DNA from: Sphingomonas sp. TREG-RG-20F-R18-01
GTDB taxonomy: Bacteria > Pseudomonadota > Alphaproteobacteria > Sphingomonadales > Sphingomonadaceae
Length of the DNA: 64,000 bases
Direction of reading: 5' to 3'
NCBI RefSeq assembly: GCF_022662475.1
Contig: NZ_JAKNQQ010000004.1
Span: 62,001-126,000, forward strand
Part shown: in pieces, positions 9,378-18,418 of the stretch
How the letters are laid out: every line of letters starts with the position of its first letter
How positions within the stretch are numbered: the stretch's first letter is position 1
Notes under the pieces: generated by a model
The model's input: only the letters and a program-made list of their open reading frames with translations
Databases searched by the model: none
What the model was told of the DNA's origin: nothing
Made by a program: the position numbers and the translations under genes

Positions 9378-10091
9378 TCAGGCCGGACCGATAAGGACGG
9401 ACTTCATTTGCGGCCCTACCGCGCCGAACAGTGCCTTGGCGAACGCATCGAGGCTGGGCCGCGCGTCGGCTTGGCCAAGCGTGGAGATGCGGACCAAAAC
9501 CCCGTCCGGGATCAGGCCGCGCAGGTTTTCCTCGACGACCGCAAGCTTCTGTTCGGACCATTTGCGCGGGAACAGGTGTCCCAGGCGGGTCCAGTAGATC
9601 ATTTGTTCGGTGCGCAACTCGGTTTCCGCGACGATGTAGCGCGATGGCACGTCGACCTTCGGCGCCAGCTGGACGCTGCGATCCTCGACGGTGGACAGGT
9701 GGAACCCGCTCGCCGGATAGCAGACTTCGGGGCGATGAACCTGGATCGTCCCGTCCTGTGACCCCGAATAGGCGATCAGCAGCATCATCGAGCTGCCGTC
9801 GCTGTGACTGTAGACCCGCGTCAGGAGTTGGCTGTAGATCCGGTCGCGCAGCTGGTCCGCCGGGGGCAGCACCAGGCCGCTGCTCGCTTGGAAGCGCCAG
9901 CCACCGAACGCATGCGGCACCAGCGCGTCCAGCTTGCTCGTTCCCAGCGTGCGGATCACCGTGCGCGGCGTGAAGGCATAGGCTGCGCCCGCCGCGGCGA
10001 GAAGCGTCGCGCCGACCAACAGCTGGCGACGCGACGCGCCCGGGCCACTCAGGGGGCTCGACGCGCGGGGGGTAACGATGGCGTCAGTCAT
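9378..10091 (-). CDS. epsI: EpsI, exosortase-associated protein
   Basis: EpsI-family protein, often fused to or encoded beside exosortases and thought to act in the periplasm in EPS assembly or sorting. The N-terminal segment (21-41) is an RR-containing signal/anchor, SRRQLLVGATLLAAAGAAYA. The family hallmark HRPEVCYPASGF is at 119-130 with Cys124. The start at 10091 overlaps the exosortase stop as ATGA, which marks it as translationally coupled. The frame stays open for 70 codons upstream, but that stretch lies wholly inside the exosortase gene. Confidence 0.87.
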   Translation of the reverse strand: MTDAIVTPRASSPLSGPGASRRQLLVGATLLAAAGAAYAFTPRTVIRTLGTSKLDALVPHAFGGWRFQASSGLVLPPADQLRDRIYSQLLTRVYSHSDGSSMMLLIAYSGSQDGTIQVHRPEVCYPASGFHLSTVEDRSVQLAPKVDVPSRYIVAETELRTEQMIYWTRLGHLFPRKWSEQKLAVVEENLRGLIPDGVLVRISTLGQADARPSLDAFAKALFGAVGPQMKSVLIGPA

Positions 10092-10981
10092 AGAGTCTGT
10101 CCTGTCGGGGCCCAGCGTTGACGCAGTGGCGTGAAGACCCAGTCGATCACGAAAATGCCGAGGAGCGCGGTCACGAACATCGTCATGCCCGCGAGTTCGT
10201 GGAAGAATCCCTGACCGGCCGCTTCGCCGAAGTGATAGGTGATCAGCAGCAGCATCAGAACGCGGACAAGGTTGGCGAGCACGGCGATCGGGATGATGCA
10301 CGCCACCAGCAACAGCATGTACCGCCAGTTCGAGCTATGCCGCAAATAGGTGTAGAACAGACCCAGCGCGGTCAGGCTGATCAGGGAGTTCAGGCCAGCG
10401 CAGGCTGCGGCGACCAGCATTTCGTACTGGCCGATCTGGATCGTGACGCCCGATCCCGCGACCGGGTACCCCAGCACGTGCAGGATATCGACCGACCACT
10501 GCGAAATCGCGATCTTGAGCGGTTGCGTGATCGCCGCGAACAGCGTGTCGGGCGGCGGAAACACGAACAGCAGATAGACGAGCGGGAACCATACCGCGCG
10601 TACCGCCGCGCCGCCGCACAGCGCGTAGAACACGACGACAAGGCTCAGGTACATCACGATCGACTCGATTTCGATGATCGACGTGATACGCGCGAGGGCG
10701 AACAGGATGACCAGCGGGATCATCAGCCCGAAGCTCAGCACTGCCGACCCCGGGCGCGCGACCGCCGCGATTCGGTGCCGCTCGCGCGCAATCAACCACA
10801 GCCCGGTCGCGAGGACCAATGGTCCGTGCGCGCCCTGTTCCGTCCCCCAGCTCTCGCGGGCGACGTCCAGCATCGTTGGGATCAGAAACGCCAGCGTCGC
10901 GACGATCAGGAACACCAGCGCCGGCGTCCACTGACGCGGACGGGTCACGGCCATTCCAGGGGGAGACATCGTGGTCAACAT
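10088..10981 (-). CDS. xrt: Exosortase (PEP-CTERM transpeptidase-like)
   Basis: Multipass inner-membrane cysteine protease/transpeptidase that recognises PEP-CTERM tails on exported proteins. About eight hydrophobic helices are visible. The expected catalytic residues are present: Cys194 in AACAGLNSL, Arg240 in ANLVRV and His261 in FFHELAG. The length of 297 residues is normal for an exosortase without a fused EpsI domain. AAGG lies upstream of the ATG. The neighbours (EpsI, EpsD, tyrosine kinase, sugar transferase) place it in an EPS-linked exosortase system. The context resembles the sphingomonad XrtV type; this subtype call is from memory and unverified. Confidence 0.9.
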   Translation of the reverse strand: MLTTMSPPGMAVTRPRQWTPALVFLIVATLAFLIPTMLDVARESWGTEQGAHGPLVLATGLWLIARERHRIAAVARPGSAVLSFGLMIPLVILFALARITSIIEIESIVMYLSLVVVFYALCGGAAVRAVWFPLVYLLFVFPPPDTLFAAITQPLKIAISQWSVDILHVLGYPVAGSGVTIQIGQYEMLVAAACAGLNSLISLTALGLFYTYLRHSSNWRYMLLLVACIIPIAVLANLVRVLMLLLITYHFGEAAGQGFFHELAGMTMFVTALLGIFVIDWVFTPLRQRWAPTGQTL

Positions 10982-11079
10982 TGCACGGTACCTTGACGCG
11001 AACGGGATAAAAGAAACCGAATTCAGTCGGTTAGGTCATGGCGTTGGGAATCATCGGCGGGGTCGGGGCGACCGTGCCG

Positions 11080-11319
11080 TCATGTGTGCTGCAACGGCTT
11101 GAGGACGAACCAGATATACGCGACGATCGCGACGATCGCGACGATCGCCACCGCGTGCTGATCGTGATTCCCGAGATAGTTGGCGACTGCGCATCCAATC
11201 GCGGGGGGCGCGTACTGGATCATGCGGTCGCTTGGGGTCTCGGCAGTTGAGCGCTGCAAAAACAGGATGATCAATCCTGCGAAGATTGCGAGCGTGAGCC
11301 AATCATAAAGCGTTTCCAA
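11080..11319 (-). CDS. Small two-helix membrane protein of the exosortase system
   Basis: A 79-residue protein starting with TTG: GGGAGG lies 7 bases upstream and the product begins METLYDWLTLAIFAGLIILF. Two hydrophobic helices (about 7-22 and 52-74) flank a polar stretch containing PPAIGCAVANYLGN. It resembles the small accessory proteins annotated beside XrtV-type exosortases (recalled, not searched). Three exact 9-bp repeats (gcgacgatc, 11120-11146) encode the AIVAIVAIV run in helix two. The frame stays open further upstream, but that part lacks a ribosome-binding site and does not look like protein. It lies between the exosortase and sugar transferase genes. Confidence 0.75.
   Translation of the reverse strand: METLYDWLTLAIFAGLIILFLQRSTAETPSDRMIQYAPPAIGCAVANYLGNHDQHAVAIVAIVAIVAYIWFVLKPLQHT
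11120..11146. repeat. Three tandem 9-bp repeats inside the small exosortase accessory gene
   Basis: The unit gcgacgatc occurs three times without mismatch. It is in frame and adds Ile-Val-Ala units to the second membrane helix, so gain or loss of a unit would change helix length without a frameshift. Confidence 0.8.
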
Positions 11320-11477
11320 GTTTTTCCCTCCCGATCTTCGCGCTTGCCCGCGCGAAGAGGACGTATGCCGAATTCGCCTAGCTACGCTGCTTGCGGTAAA
11401 TAGCCTCATAACCGCGATGAATACATCGGCAATTTTTTGAGCCGGTGATTGCGCAAACGAGCCGGCGATGCGCCCCG

Positions 11478-13001
11478 TCAATAGGCCTTGTCATGGACGA
11501 TGACCCGGAACGTCGCCAGCAGGATCGCGATGTCGCGCCCCAGCGACCAGTCGTTGAGATATTCGAGATCGGCCTGCAGTCGCTTGACGAGATCATCGCG
11601 CTCCCGCGTTTCGCCGCGCAACCCGCGGACCTGGGCGAGCCCGGTGATGCCCGGCTTTAGCGCGTGGCGATGCCAATAGCGCTGGTCGACTTCCCAGAAG
11701 CGTTCCTTGCCGGCAAGCGATCCGAGCGCGTGCGGACGGGGACCCACCAGGCTCATTTCGCCCAGCAGGACATTGAACAGCTGAGGCAGCTCGTCGATAC
11801 TGACCGCGCGGATCAGCGCCCCCACCCGGGTGACGCGCCGATCGTTGCGGGTGGTCGAGCGGTTGCCCTCCGCGTCGCAATGTTCGACGTGCATCGAGCG
11901 AAACTTGAAGACGGAGAACAGCCGGTTCGAGCGACCCAGCCGCTGCTGGCGGAACAGCACCGGTCCCTTGCTGTCCAGCTTGATCGCCATCGCAACCGTC
12001 AGCAACAGCGGCGACAGGGCGATGATCGCGGGCACGGTGACGGCCAGATCCATCGCGCGCTTGATCGCGCGACTCCGCACGTCGAGCGGTCCCGAGGCGA
12101 CCTGCATGACGCTCTGGCCTTCGTAGCGCATAATCCGGTTGGCGCCCGCCTCGTCGAACTCGGGAGCCAGGACGAAACCCTGGACATCGGTCCCCTTGAG
12201 CAACAGCGACCACGCCGCGCGATCCTCGACGGCACAGCACACCAGCACGAAATCCGCGCCGCTTACGGCCGTGCCCAGCCGATCGAGCATGTTGGGGTCA
12301 CGCAGATTGGGGCGCAGCCCGTAAGCCGCCGCATCGATCACCCAGGCGTCGCCAAGCGGTGGCAATTCGCAATTGTCGAGGATGATCAACTCCGTACGGA
12401 GGACCGAGCCGAGCGTCCGCTTGACGAGAGCGTTGAAGCCATAGCGTCCCACCGCCACCAACGCGATCGCCGCAGCCGCGCCGGTGCCGAACACCAGCCG
12501 CGAAAACTCGAGCGATGCGCGCGAGAAGAAGGCGACGAACAGCACCGCGGCCATCGCAAAGGTGAGCGCCCCGATCGCCTTGGCCAGCCCGCGCTTCCAA
12601 TTGACCAGCACCTGATAGCCAAAGGCGTTGCCGTTGATCGCGACGAGCAGATAGATCGGCGTGATCAGCAAAGCCAGCCGCAGGCCGTTGGCACCGAACG
12701 TCATTTCGGGACGCAGCAGCCCGGCGGCGAGGAACGCCAGCAGGATCGCGACCGCGTCGAACAGCGCCAGCAGCGCATACAGCTGGAACCGGCGCCCCTG
12801 CTTCGACATTGGCTTCGCCCCGGCATGCAGGCGTTGAAATTCTGTTTCGCCGTCTGCTTTTTGCAGCATGTCTAAGGCAGACTCCGGTGCAAGCATGGCG
12901 TGGTCGGTACGAGAGTCTGCGCGAACTGCTTGTTTTCGCGCAGATTCTTCAGCGCCACGCACAGCTTTTGAGGCATGCGGGCTCTTCGAATAATCGGTCA
13001 A
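11478..13001 (-). CDS. Polyprenyl-phosphate sugar-1-phosphate transferase (EPS initiating enzyme, WcaJ-like)
   Basis: Starts repeat-unit synthesis by moving a sugar-1-phosphate from a nucleotide sugar to polyprenyl phosphate. An N-terminal membrane domain of four to five helices (about 72-190) and a CoA-binding-like middle region precede the catalytic domain, with [57 protein letters not shown] and KPGITGLAQVRG. The assigned start at 13001 is TTG with no obvious ribosome-binding site; an ATG at 12899 is possible. A second, shorter enzyme of this class is encoded in the other EPS locus. Confidence 0.88.
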   Translation of the reverse strand: MTDYSKSPHASKAVRGAEESARKQAVRADSRTDHAMLAPESALDMLQKADGETEFQRLHAGAKPMSKQGRRFQLYALLALFDAVAILLAFLAAGLLRPEMTFGANGLRLALLITPIYLLVAINGNAFGYQVLVNWKRGLAKAIGALTFAMAAVLFVAFFSRASLEFSRLVFGTGAAAAIALVAVGRYGFNALVKRTLGSVLRTELIILDNCELPPLGDAWVIDAAAYGLRPNLRDPNMLDRLGTAVSGADFVLVCCAVEDRAAWSLLLKGTDVQGFVLAPEFDEAGANRIMRYEGQSVMQVASGPLDVRSRAIKRAMDLAVTVPAIIALSPLLLTVAMAIKLDSKGPVLFRQQRLGRSNRLFSVFKFRSMHVEHCDAEGNRSTTRNDRRVTRVGALIRAVSIDELPQLFNVLLGEMSLVGPRPHALGSLAGKERFWEVDQRYWHRHALKPGITGLAQVRGLRGETRERDDLVKRLQADLEYLNDWSLGRDIAILLATFRVIVHDKAY

Positions 13002-13348
13002 TCTGGTAACTTCAACAGCGATCTTGCGGCCCTACGGGTTGTTCATTCCAGCAAATTCCTGGGGACTAACGATCGTTTACGCGCACGCTTTGCAGGGGCG
13101 AAATGTCCCGCGACAAGGCGTAGTGTAGCCGAACGAAGGCCATATTGCATGTGCGAATTCCCCAATCTGGCATCATAAGGTCGTACGATTGGAGTGAAGT
13201 CGCGTATTAGGCTCTAATCATGACAAAAACCCGTTAATGGGGGGTGAACCGTCCGAAGCCGGCGCAGCGGGTGTTGTGCGCCATGCTCGCCGGAGCGATG
13301 AACCGGGGCTATAGCGCGGCGATGCCGCCCCGCGATCCTCCCGCCGTC
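13002..13348. other. Intergenic region between the EPS sugar transferase and moeA
   Basis: Divergent region that must hold promoters for both flanking genes. Frames on the plus strand stay open from 13244, but I see no signal peptide or conserved domain before MSAPALLPT at 13349. No known riboswitch architecture is recognisable. Confidence 0.4.
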
Positions 13349-14539
13349 ATGTCCGCACCAGCGCTGCTGCCTACGCTGGCGGAGGCGATCCGCCGCATCG
13401 CCCATGAGGCCATTCCGCTCGGTGCCGAACATGTTCCGCTGGCGGCGGCGGGCGGGCGCATGCTCGTGGCGCCGGTTCGCGCGCGGACGGACTTTCCGCG
13501 CCGCGACGCCGCGGCGATGGACGGATTCGCGCTCGCGCGTGCCGATGCGGAGAATGGCCTGCGCTGGCGGATCGTCGCCGGCCCGATCGCGGCCGACCGT
13601 CGGCTGGCATCGGGCGAGGCCGTGCGAATCGCCACCGGAGCCACGCTGCCCGAGGGAGCGGAACGAATCGTGCCGATCGAGCGGGCGACGGTGGCCGGCA
13701 CATGGGTGTCTTGTGCGGAACCAGACGGACGGCCGCACATCCGGTTGCGGGGATCGGATTTCCGGGTTGGCGATATCACGCTTGCCGCCGGCCGCCGGAT
13801 CGATCCGCGCGCGTTGGTGGCCGCCGCTGCCGCAGATGTCGAAACGGTGGCGGTCCGTCGCGTGGCACGGGTCGGCGTGATGGTCCGGGGCGACTTGCTG
13901 GTCGCGCCTGGACTGGCAGCGGAGCGCGATGGCGCGATCCCCGACAGCCTCGGCGGGGCGCTGGCGCTGTTGACGGCCGGATGTGGCGCCCAAGCCGGCG
14001 GTGCGGTGCGCATCGGGGAGGATCCCGCGGCGCTCGTCACGGCGGTGGACGCTATGCGGGGTGGCGTCGACGTGATCGTGCTCGCCGGCGGCGCAGCGCA
14101 TGGTGCCCGCGATGCCGCGCAGCAGGCACTGCGCCCGCTCGGCCTCGACCTGATCTTCGACGGGCTGGCGATCCGGCCCGGCCGGCCGAGCTGGTATGGA
14201 CGGATCGGATCGGCACACGTTCTGGGATTACCCGGCAATCCGACGGCCGCAATGACGCTTGCGCGCCTGCTGTTGGCGCCGCTGATCGGGCATCTCGGCG
14301 GGGACCCTGCTGCCGCGATGCTTGCCTGGGAGATGCTCCCATTGATCGCGCCGGTCCCGGCGAACGGCGCCCGGGAATCGTTCCTGTGCGCGGCGGCCGA
14401 GGCCGGGGGCGTACGTCTGCTCGACCGTCGCGACGGATCCGGCGAGATGATGCTGGCGGCAGCGGACCGTCTGGTCGTGCGCCCGGCGCATGGCGATGCC
14501 CTGTCTGCCGGGACGATGGTGCCGACGCTGCGGTTCTGA
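13349..14539 (+). CDS. moeA: Molybdopterin molybdenumtransferase (MoeA), divergent in one motif
   Basis: Inserts molybdate into adenylated molybdopterin to complete the cofactor. Family elements are clear: AAAMDGFALARAD, RIATGATLPEGAERIVPIE, RLRGSDFRVGD, LAIRPGRPSWYG and VLGLPGNPTAAM. The usual GG-x-S-x-G-x-x-D segment reads DVIVLAGGAAHGARD, so the serine is lost although the Asp remains, and the usual TGDEL reads RGDLL. It may therefore be a specialised or weak paralogue. The start is uncertain: 13349 fits family length, while an upstream GTG (13244) and ATG (13322) are also in frame. It converges with mobA. Confidence 0.85.
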   Translation: MSAPALLPTLAEAIRRIAHEAIPLGAEHVPLAAAGGRMLVAPVRARTDFPRRDAAAMDGFALARADAENGLRWRIVAGPIAADRRLASGEAVRIATGATLPEGAERIVPIERATVAGTWVSCAEPDGRPHIRLRGSDFRVGDITLAAGRRIDPRALVAAAAADVETVAVRRVARVGVMVRGDLLVAPGLAAERDGAIPDSLGGALALLTAGCGAQAGGAVRIGEDPAALVTAVDAMRGGVDVIVLAGGAAHGARDAAQQALRPLGLDLIFDGLAIRPGRPSWYGRIGSAHVLGLPGNPTAAMTLARLLLAPLIGHLGGDPAAAMLAWEMLPLIAPVPANGARESFLCAAAEAGGVRLLDRRDGSGEMMLAAADRLVVRPAHGDALSAGTMVPTLRF

Positions 14540-14543
14540 GCAT

Positions 14544-14562
14544 CCCGGATCGAAGCTCCGGG
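14544..14562. terminator. Hairpin between convergent moeA and mobA
   Basis: CCCGGA and TCCGGG form a 6-bp stem around a 7-base loop in the 39 bases between the two stop codons. There is no T-run. A second small palindrome (GATCCGCGCGGATC) follows directly. A shared terminator is plausible but modest. Confidence 0.4.
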
Positions 14563-14578
14563 CGATCCGCGCGGATCG

Positions 14579-15115
14579 TCAGGGTTTGCCGTCGCCCAGC
14601 GCGGCGAGATCCGCGGGGAAGTTCACGTTCGCGATGGGGGCGGGCAGCGTCAGCACCTGCGCATCGATGGTGCGCGCCCACCCCCGCATCGAGCGATCGT
14701 CGTCGTGCGCCAGCCGCGCCGCCAATGCCGCCGCGGCGCTGGCTGGCCATAAGCCGATGACCGGGCAACCCCGGACGAAGACGGGGGCCCCGAGCGCGAG
14801 CAGGCGCGGGAACAGATCTTCGGGCAGGTCAGGCGTATCGCCCGGGATCGACAGCACCATGTCGTGACCCTGCGTCCCGGCATAGTGCAGCGCCGCCGCG
14901 AGCCCGCCGAGCGGACCAAGGCCGGCAGCCGGGCGATCGGCGAGCGACGCGATCCCCGCAAGGGTACGTCCGCATACGGCCACGGCATCGGTGCGCGGGC
15001 GAAGCCAGTCGATCGCATGATCGAGCAGGGTGCGTTCGCCGAGCCGTGCCGCCAACTTGTCGCTGCCGAAACGGCGCGACTCGCCGCCTGCCAGAACGAC
15101 GCCGAGGATCGTCAT
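14579..15115 (-). CDS. mobA: Molybdenum cofactor guanylyltransferase (MobA)
   Basis: Couples GMP from GTP to Mo-molybdopterin, producing the bis-MGD form needed by formate-dehydrogenase-type enzymes. It starts with the nucleotide-binding signature GVVLAGGESRRFGSDK (5-20), followed by GLGPLGGLAAAL and SIPGDTPDLP (metal-binding Asp) and ends with NVNFPADL. The start at 15115 overlaps the fdhD stop as ATGA. The frame is open upstream, but that portion is antisense-like sequence within fdhD. At 178 residues it is of normal size. Confidence 0.9.
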   Translation of the reverse strand: MTILGVVLAGGESRRFGSDKLAARLGERTLLDHAIDWLRPRTDAVAVCGRTLAGIASLADRPAAGLGPLGGLAAALHYAGTQGHDMVLSIPGDTPDLPEDLFPRLLALGAPVFVRGCPVIGLWPASAAAALAARLAHDDDRSMRGWARTIDAQVLTLPAPIANVNFPADLAALGDGKP

Positions 15116-15921
15116 GCGATCAACCCGGGTGCCGACGCCGGGCAAAGCTGCAAGGTCAGGCTGTCCTGCCGCACCAGCGTCGCCAGCGTCAGCCCGGCTC
15201 CGGCCGCGCGTTGGAGCGCGAGCGACGTCGGCGCCGAAATCGTCGCGAGCAACGGGCAGTCGGCGCGCGCCGCCTTGTCGACGAGCTCGAACGAGCATCG
15301 CGAACTGAGCAGTGCAAAGCCGCCGTCCCAGCCGAGCCCCTGCCGCGCCATCGCGCCGATCAGCTTGTCGAAGGCGTTGTGGCGGCCGACATCTTCGCGC
15401 ACCAGCAGGATCGTCCCGTCATGCGCCGCCAGTGCAGCGGCATGCACCGCACCGGTTGCCCGGTTCAGCGGCTGATGGTCGCGCAGGGTGGCCGCCGCCG
15501 TGAACAGCGCGGCCGCATCCGCGCGCGAGTGCGTGGTAACATGCGGCAGCGGGGCGAGCGCGCGGTCGAGGCTGTCGCGGCCACAGAGACCGCAGGCCGA
15601 ATCGGTGGTGCGGGGGCGCATCCGCTCGAGGACCGCGACCGGATCGGGTCGCCGTCGATCGGCCCGGACGATCACGCCCACATCAACCGGCGCTACGTCG
15701 ATACTTGCCAGGTCGCCCGCCGTGCCGATCTCGCTTTCGGCCAGCAGCAGGCCTGTCACGAAGTCTTCCAGGTCGTGCGGAGTCGCCATCATCACGGCAA
15801 ACCCGACACCGTCGAGTTCGATCGCGACCGCGACTTCCTGCGCGATCCCCCGCGCGGCGGGTGCGCGGTGGCCATCGATGGAGATCGTCTCCAACCGGGG
15901 AGGAGGTTCAATATCGGGCAT
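15112..15921 (-). CDS. fdhD: Formate dehydrogenase accessory sulfurtransferase FdhD
   Basis: Transfers sulfur from a cysteine desulfurase to the molybdenum centre of formate-dehydrogenase-type enzymes. The catalytic loop CGLCG places Cys110 and Cys113 as the sulfur carriers. Other family blocks are TGAVHAAA, LVREDVGRHNAFDK and SSRCSFELVDKAA. It is coupled to mobA by a 4-base overlap and is divergent from the FdhF-like oxidoreductase gene, its probable client. The length of 269 residues is typical. Confidence 0.93.
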   Translation of the reverse strand: MPDIEPPPRLETISIDGHRAPAARGIAQEVAVAIELDGVGFAVMMATPHDLEDFVTGLLLAESEIGTAGDLASIDVAPVDVGVIVRADRRRPDPVAVLERMRPRTTDSACGLCGRDSLDRALAPLPHVTTHSRADAAALFTAAATLRDHQPLNRATGAVHAAALAAHDGTILLVREDVGRHNAFDKLIGAMARQGLGWDGGFALLSSRCSFELVDKAARADCPLLATISAPTSLALQRAAGAGLTLATLVRQDSLTLQLCPASAPGLIA

Positions 15922-16060
15922 TGCCTCGCCTAACGCACGGCGCGGACCGGTGGAAGCAGCGTTAAATTGCGGATGCCATCCGCAAGCGGGAACCTAGCCG
16001 TTCCCCGCACGCTTCGACACTGGGCCCCGGACCATGGGGCGAGAGGGAATAGGATTGATC

Positions 16061-18409
16061 ATGTCGGACAAGGACCTGTCGCAAGCGCCGTCGGATCTTT
16101 CGAACTTGCCGAAGGACTTGCCACATTCGCCGGGTCCGGCGGGAGGATGGGGGTCGCTCAAGGGCATTGCGCAGATTTTCGGCGAAACCTGGGCCAGCCC
16201 GGCCGCGCTTTCGAGCCTGGGCAAGCTGAACAAGCCAAAGGGCGTGATGTGCGCGTCCTGCGCCTGGCCCAAGCCGGTCAATTATTCGGCCTTCGAATTC
16301 TGCGAGAATGGCGCGAAGGCGACGCTGTGGGAATCGACCAGCGCGCGCTGTACGCCGGCGTTCTGGGACAAAGACGGTCACAGCGTCACCGAGTTGCGCA
16401 GCTGGCGCGACCATGATCTCGAAAAGACCGGGCGGCTGACGCATCCGATGCGCTACGACGCGGCGACCGACCGCTATGTCGAAACCACCTGGGACGAAGC
16501 CTTCGCCGGCATCGCCCGGGTGCTCAAGCCGCTCGATCCCGACAGCGCGGTCTTTTACGCGTCGGGCCATGCCGGGCTCGAGGCATCGTATCTCTACGCG
16601 TTGCTCGCCCGGGTTTATGGCACGAACAACCTGCCCCAAAGCTCGAACATGTGCCACGAGACGACCTCGGTCGGACTGACCAAGGTGATCGGGTCGCCCG
16701 TCGGCACGATCGTGTGGGACGATCTGGCGGAGGCGGACGCCTTCTTCTTCTTCGGGCAGAACCCGGGGACGAACAGCCCGCGCTTTCTTCATCCGCTGAA
16801 GGACGCGAAGGATCGTGGCGCGAAGATCGTCACCTTCAACCCGATCGTGGAACAGGGCCTCGTGTCCTTCGTCGACCCGCAAAGCCCGGCGGCGATGCTG
16901 ACCGGGAAGGAGACCAAGATCTCCGACCAGTATCACCAGTTGAAGGCAGGCGGCGACATCGCGGCGATGCTCGGCATGTGCAAGGTCGTGGTCGAGGCCG
17001 ACGACGCCGCCAAGGCCGCCGGCAAGGCGCAGGTGATCGATCATGCGTTCATCGCGCAGCACACCACCGGGTTCGATTCCTTCCTGGAGAAGTGCCGTGC
17101 CGTCACCTGGGCGGAGATCGAGCAGGAAAGCGGGCTGACGGAAGCCGCGCTGCGCGATGCGGGCAACGTCTACATTGCGGCCAAGAACGTCATTGGCGTG
17201 TACGGGATGGGCCTGACCCAGCACACGCACGGGGCGCTGAACATCGCGATGCTCGTCAACCTTTTGCTCTTGCGCGGTAATATAGGGCGTCCCGGAGCAG
17301 GGTGCTGCCCGGTGCGCGGGCACAGCAACGTCCAGGGGCAGCGGACCGTCGGCATCGCCGAGAAGATCCACCTCATCCCCGTCGACAGGCTGAAGGCACT
17401 GTATCACTTCGACCCGCCGACCGAGGACGGCATGAACATCGTCGAGGCGACCGAGGCGCTATTCGCGGGCAAGGTGCGCGCGTTCATCTCGCTCGGCGGG
17501 AATCTCGTGCGGGCGGTGCCCGACCAGAAGCGCATGGAGCAGGCCTGGGCCGGGCAGGACCTGACCGTGATGGTCTCGACCAAGCTCAACCGCAGCCATC
17601 TCTTCCCGGGCAAGCTCGCCTATATCCTGCCGTGCCTCGGCCGGTTCGAGGAAGACGAGCAGGCGGGCGGCGCGCAGACGATCACCAGCGAAGACAGCTT
17701 CTCGATGATCAGCGCATCGATCGGGCACCGCACGCCGGTGTCCGACAAGGTCATGAGCGAACTCGCGATCGTCACCGCGATCGCCAAGGCCACGCTGCCA
17801 CCGAGCGAGCATCTCCATTGGGATGCCTGGACCGCCGATTACGGACTCGTCCGGGACCTGATCGAGAAGACCTATCCCGACGATTTCCGCGACTATAATG
17901 CGCGGATGTACCAGGCCGGTGGCTTCTACCGCGGCAACGGCGCGCACCAGCGGATCTGGAAGACCGAATCGGGGAAGGCCGTGTTCACCACGCCCGGAGA
18001 ACTCAATTCGATCGGCTTCCAGGATGCGCCCGGCCGTTTCCGGCTGATCACGCTCCGGTCGAACGATCAGTTCAACACGACGATCTACGGCTATTCGGAC
18101 CGCTTCCGCGGGATCGAGGGGACTCGCGACGTCTTGCTGATGAACCCCGACGATATCGCCGAGGCCGGCCTGTCGGATGGCCAGAAGATCCGGTTGATCA
18201 CCGATGTCGACGACGGGCAGGACCGCCAGCTCGGCAACCTCACGCTGACCGCGTACAAGATTCCGCGCGGGACGCTGGCGGGTTATTATCCCGAGTGCAA
18301 CGTGCTGGTCCCGGTCAGCCATCATGACGAACTTTCCAAGACACCGGCCAGCAAGTCCGTCCCCGTGCGGATCGTCGCGGACACGCCCGCCCCGGCGACC
18401 GCGGCATAA
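16061..18409 (+). CDS. FdhF/YdeP-family molybdopterin oxidoreductase (formate dehydrogenase-like alpha subunit)
   Basis: Bis-MGD molybdenum enzyme of the cytoplasmic FdhF/YdeP group. The start at 16061 follows AGGA by 7 bases. An N-terminal Cys pair (Cys64 and Cys67 in MCASCAW) appears in place of the full 4Fe-4S motif of classical formate dehydrogenases. Cys198 in SSNMCHETTS aligns with the molybdenum ligand position. Cofactor-binding blocks include FFFGQNPGTNSP, GRPGAGCCPVRGHSNVQG and the C-terminal LRSNDQFNTTIYGYSDRF. There is no signal peptide. Adjacent fdhD and mobA support maturation as an MGD enzyme. YdeP relatives are tied to acid tolerance, but the substrate here is unknown. Confidence 0.87.
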   Translation: MSDKDLSQAPSDLSNLPKDLPHSPGPAGGWGSLKGIAQIFGETWASPAALSSLGKLNKPKGVMCASCAWPKPVNYSAFEFCENGAKATLWESTSARCTPAFWDKDGHSVTELRSWRDHDLEKTGRLTHPMRYDAATDRYVETTWDEAFAGIARVLKPLDPDSAVFYASGHAGLEASYLYALLARVYGTNNLPQSSNMCHETTSVGLTKVIGSPVGTIVWDDLAEADAFFFFGQNPGTNSPRFLHPLKDAKDRGAKIVTFNPIVEQGLVSFVDPQSPAAMLTGKETKISDQYHQLKAGGDIAAMLGMCKVVVEADDAAKAAGKAQVIDHAFIAQHTTGFDSFLEKCRAVTWAEIEQESGLTEAALRDAGNVYIAAKNVIGVYGMGLTQHTHGALNIAMLVNLLLLRGNIGRPGAGCCPVRGHSNVQGQRTVGIAEKIHLIPVDRLKALYHFDPPTEDGMNIVEATEALFAGKVRAFISLGGNLVRAVPDQKRMEQAWAGQDLTVMVSTKLNRSHLFPGKLAYILPCLGRFEEDEQAGGAQTITSEDSFSMISASIGHRTPVSDKVMSELAIVTAIAKATLPPSEHLHWDAWTADYGLVRDLIEKTYPDDFRDYNARMYQAGGFYRGNGAHQRIWKTESGKAVFTTPGELNSIGFQDAPGRFRLITLRSNDQFNTTIYGYSDRFRGIEGTRDVLLMNPDDIAEAGLSDGQKIRLITDVDDGQDRQLGNLTLTAYKIPRGTLAGYYPECNVLVPVSHHDELSKTPASKSVPVRIVADTPAPATAA

Positions 18410-18418
18410 GGGCTGAGG

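Noticed and set aside
13002-13348. Possible Moco riboswitch before moeA
   Set aside because: No matching stem arrangement or conserved bases could be recognised.
15989-16013. Possible third EcfG promoter upstream of the FdhF-like gene
   Set aside because: GGAAC-N16-CGCT lacks the conserved CGTT, so it is not called.
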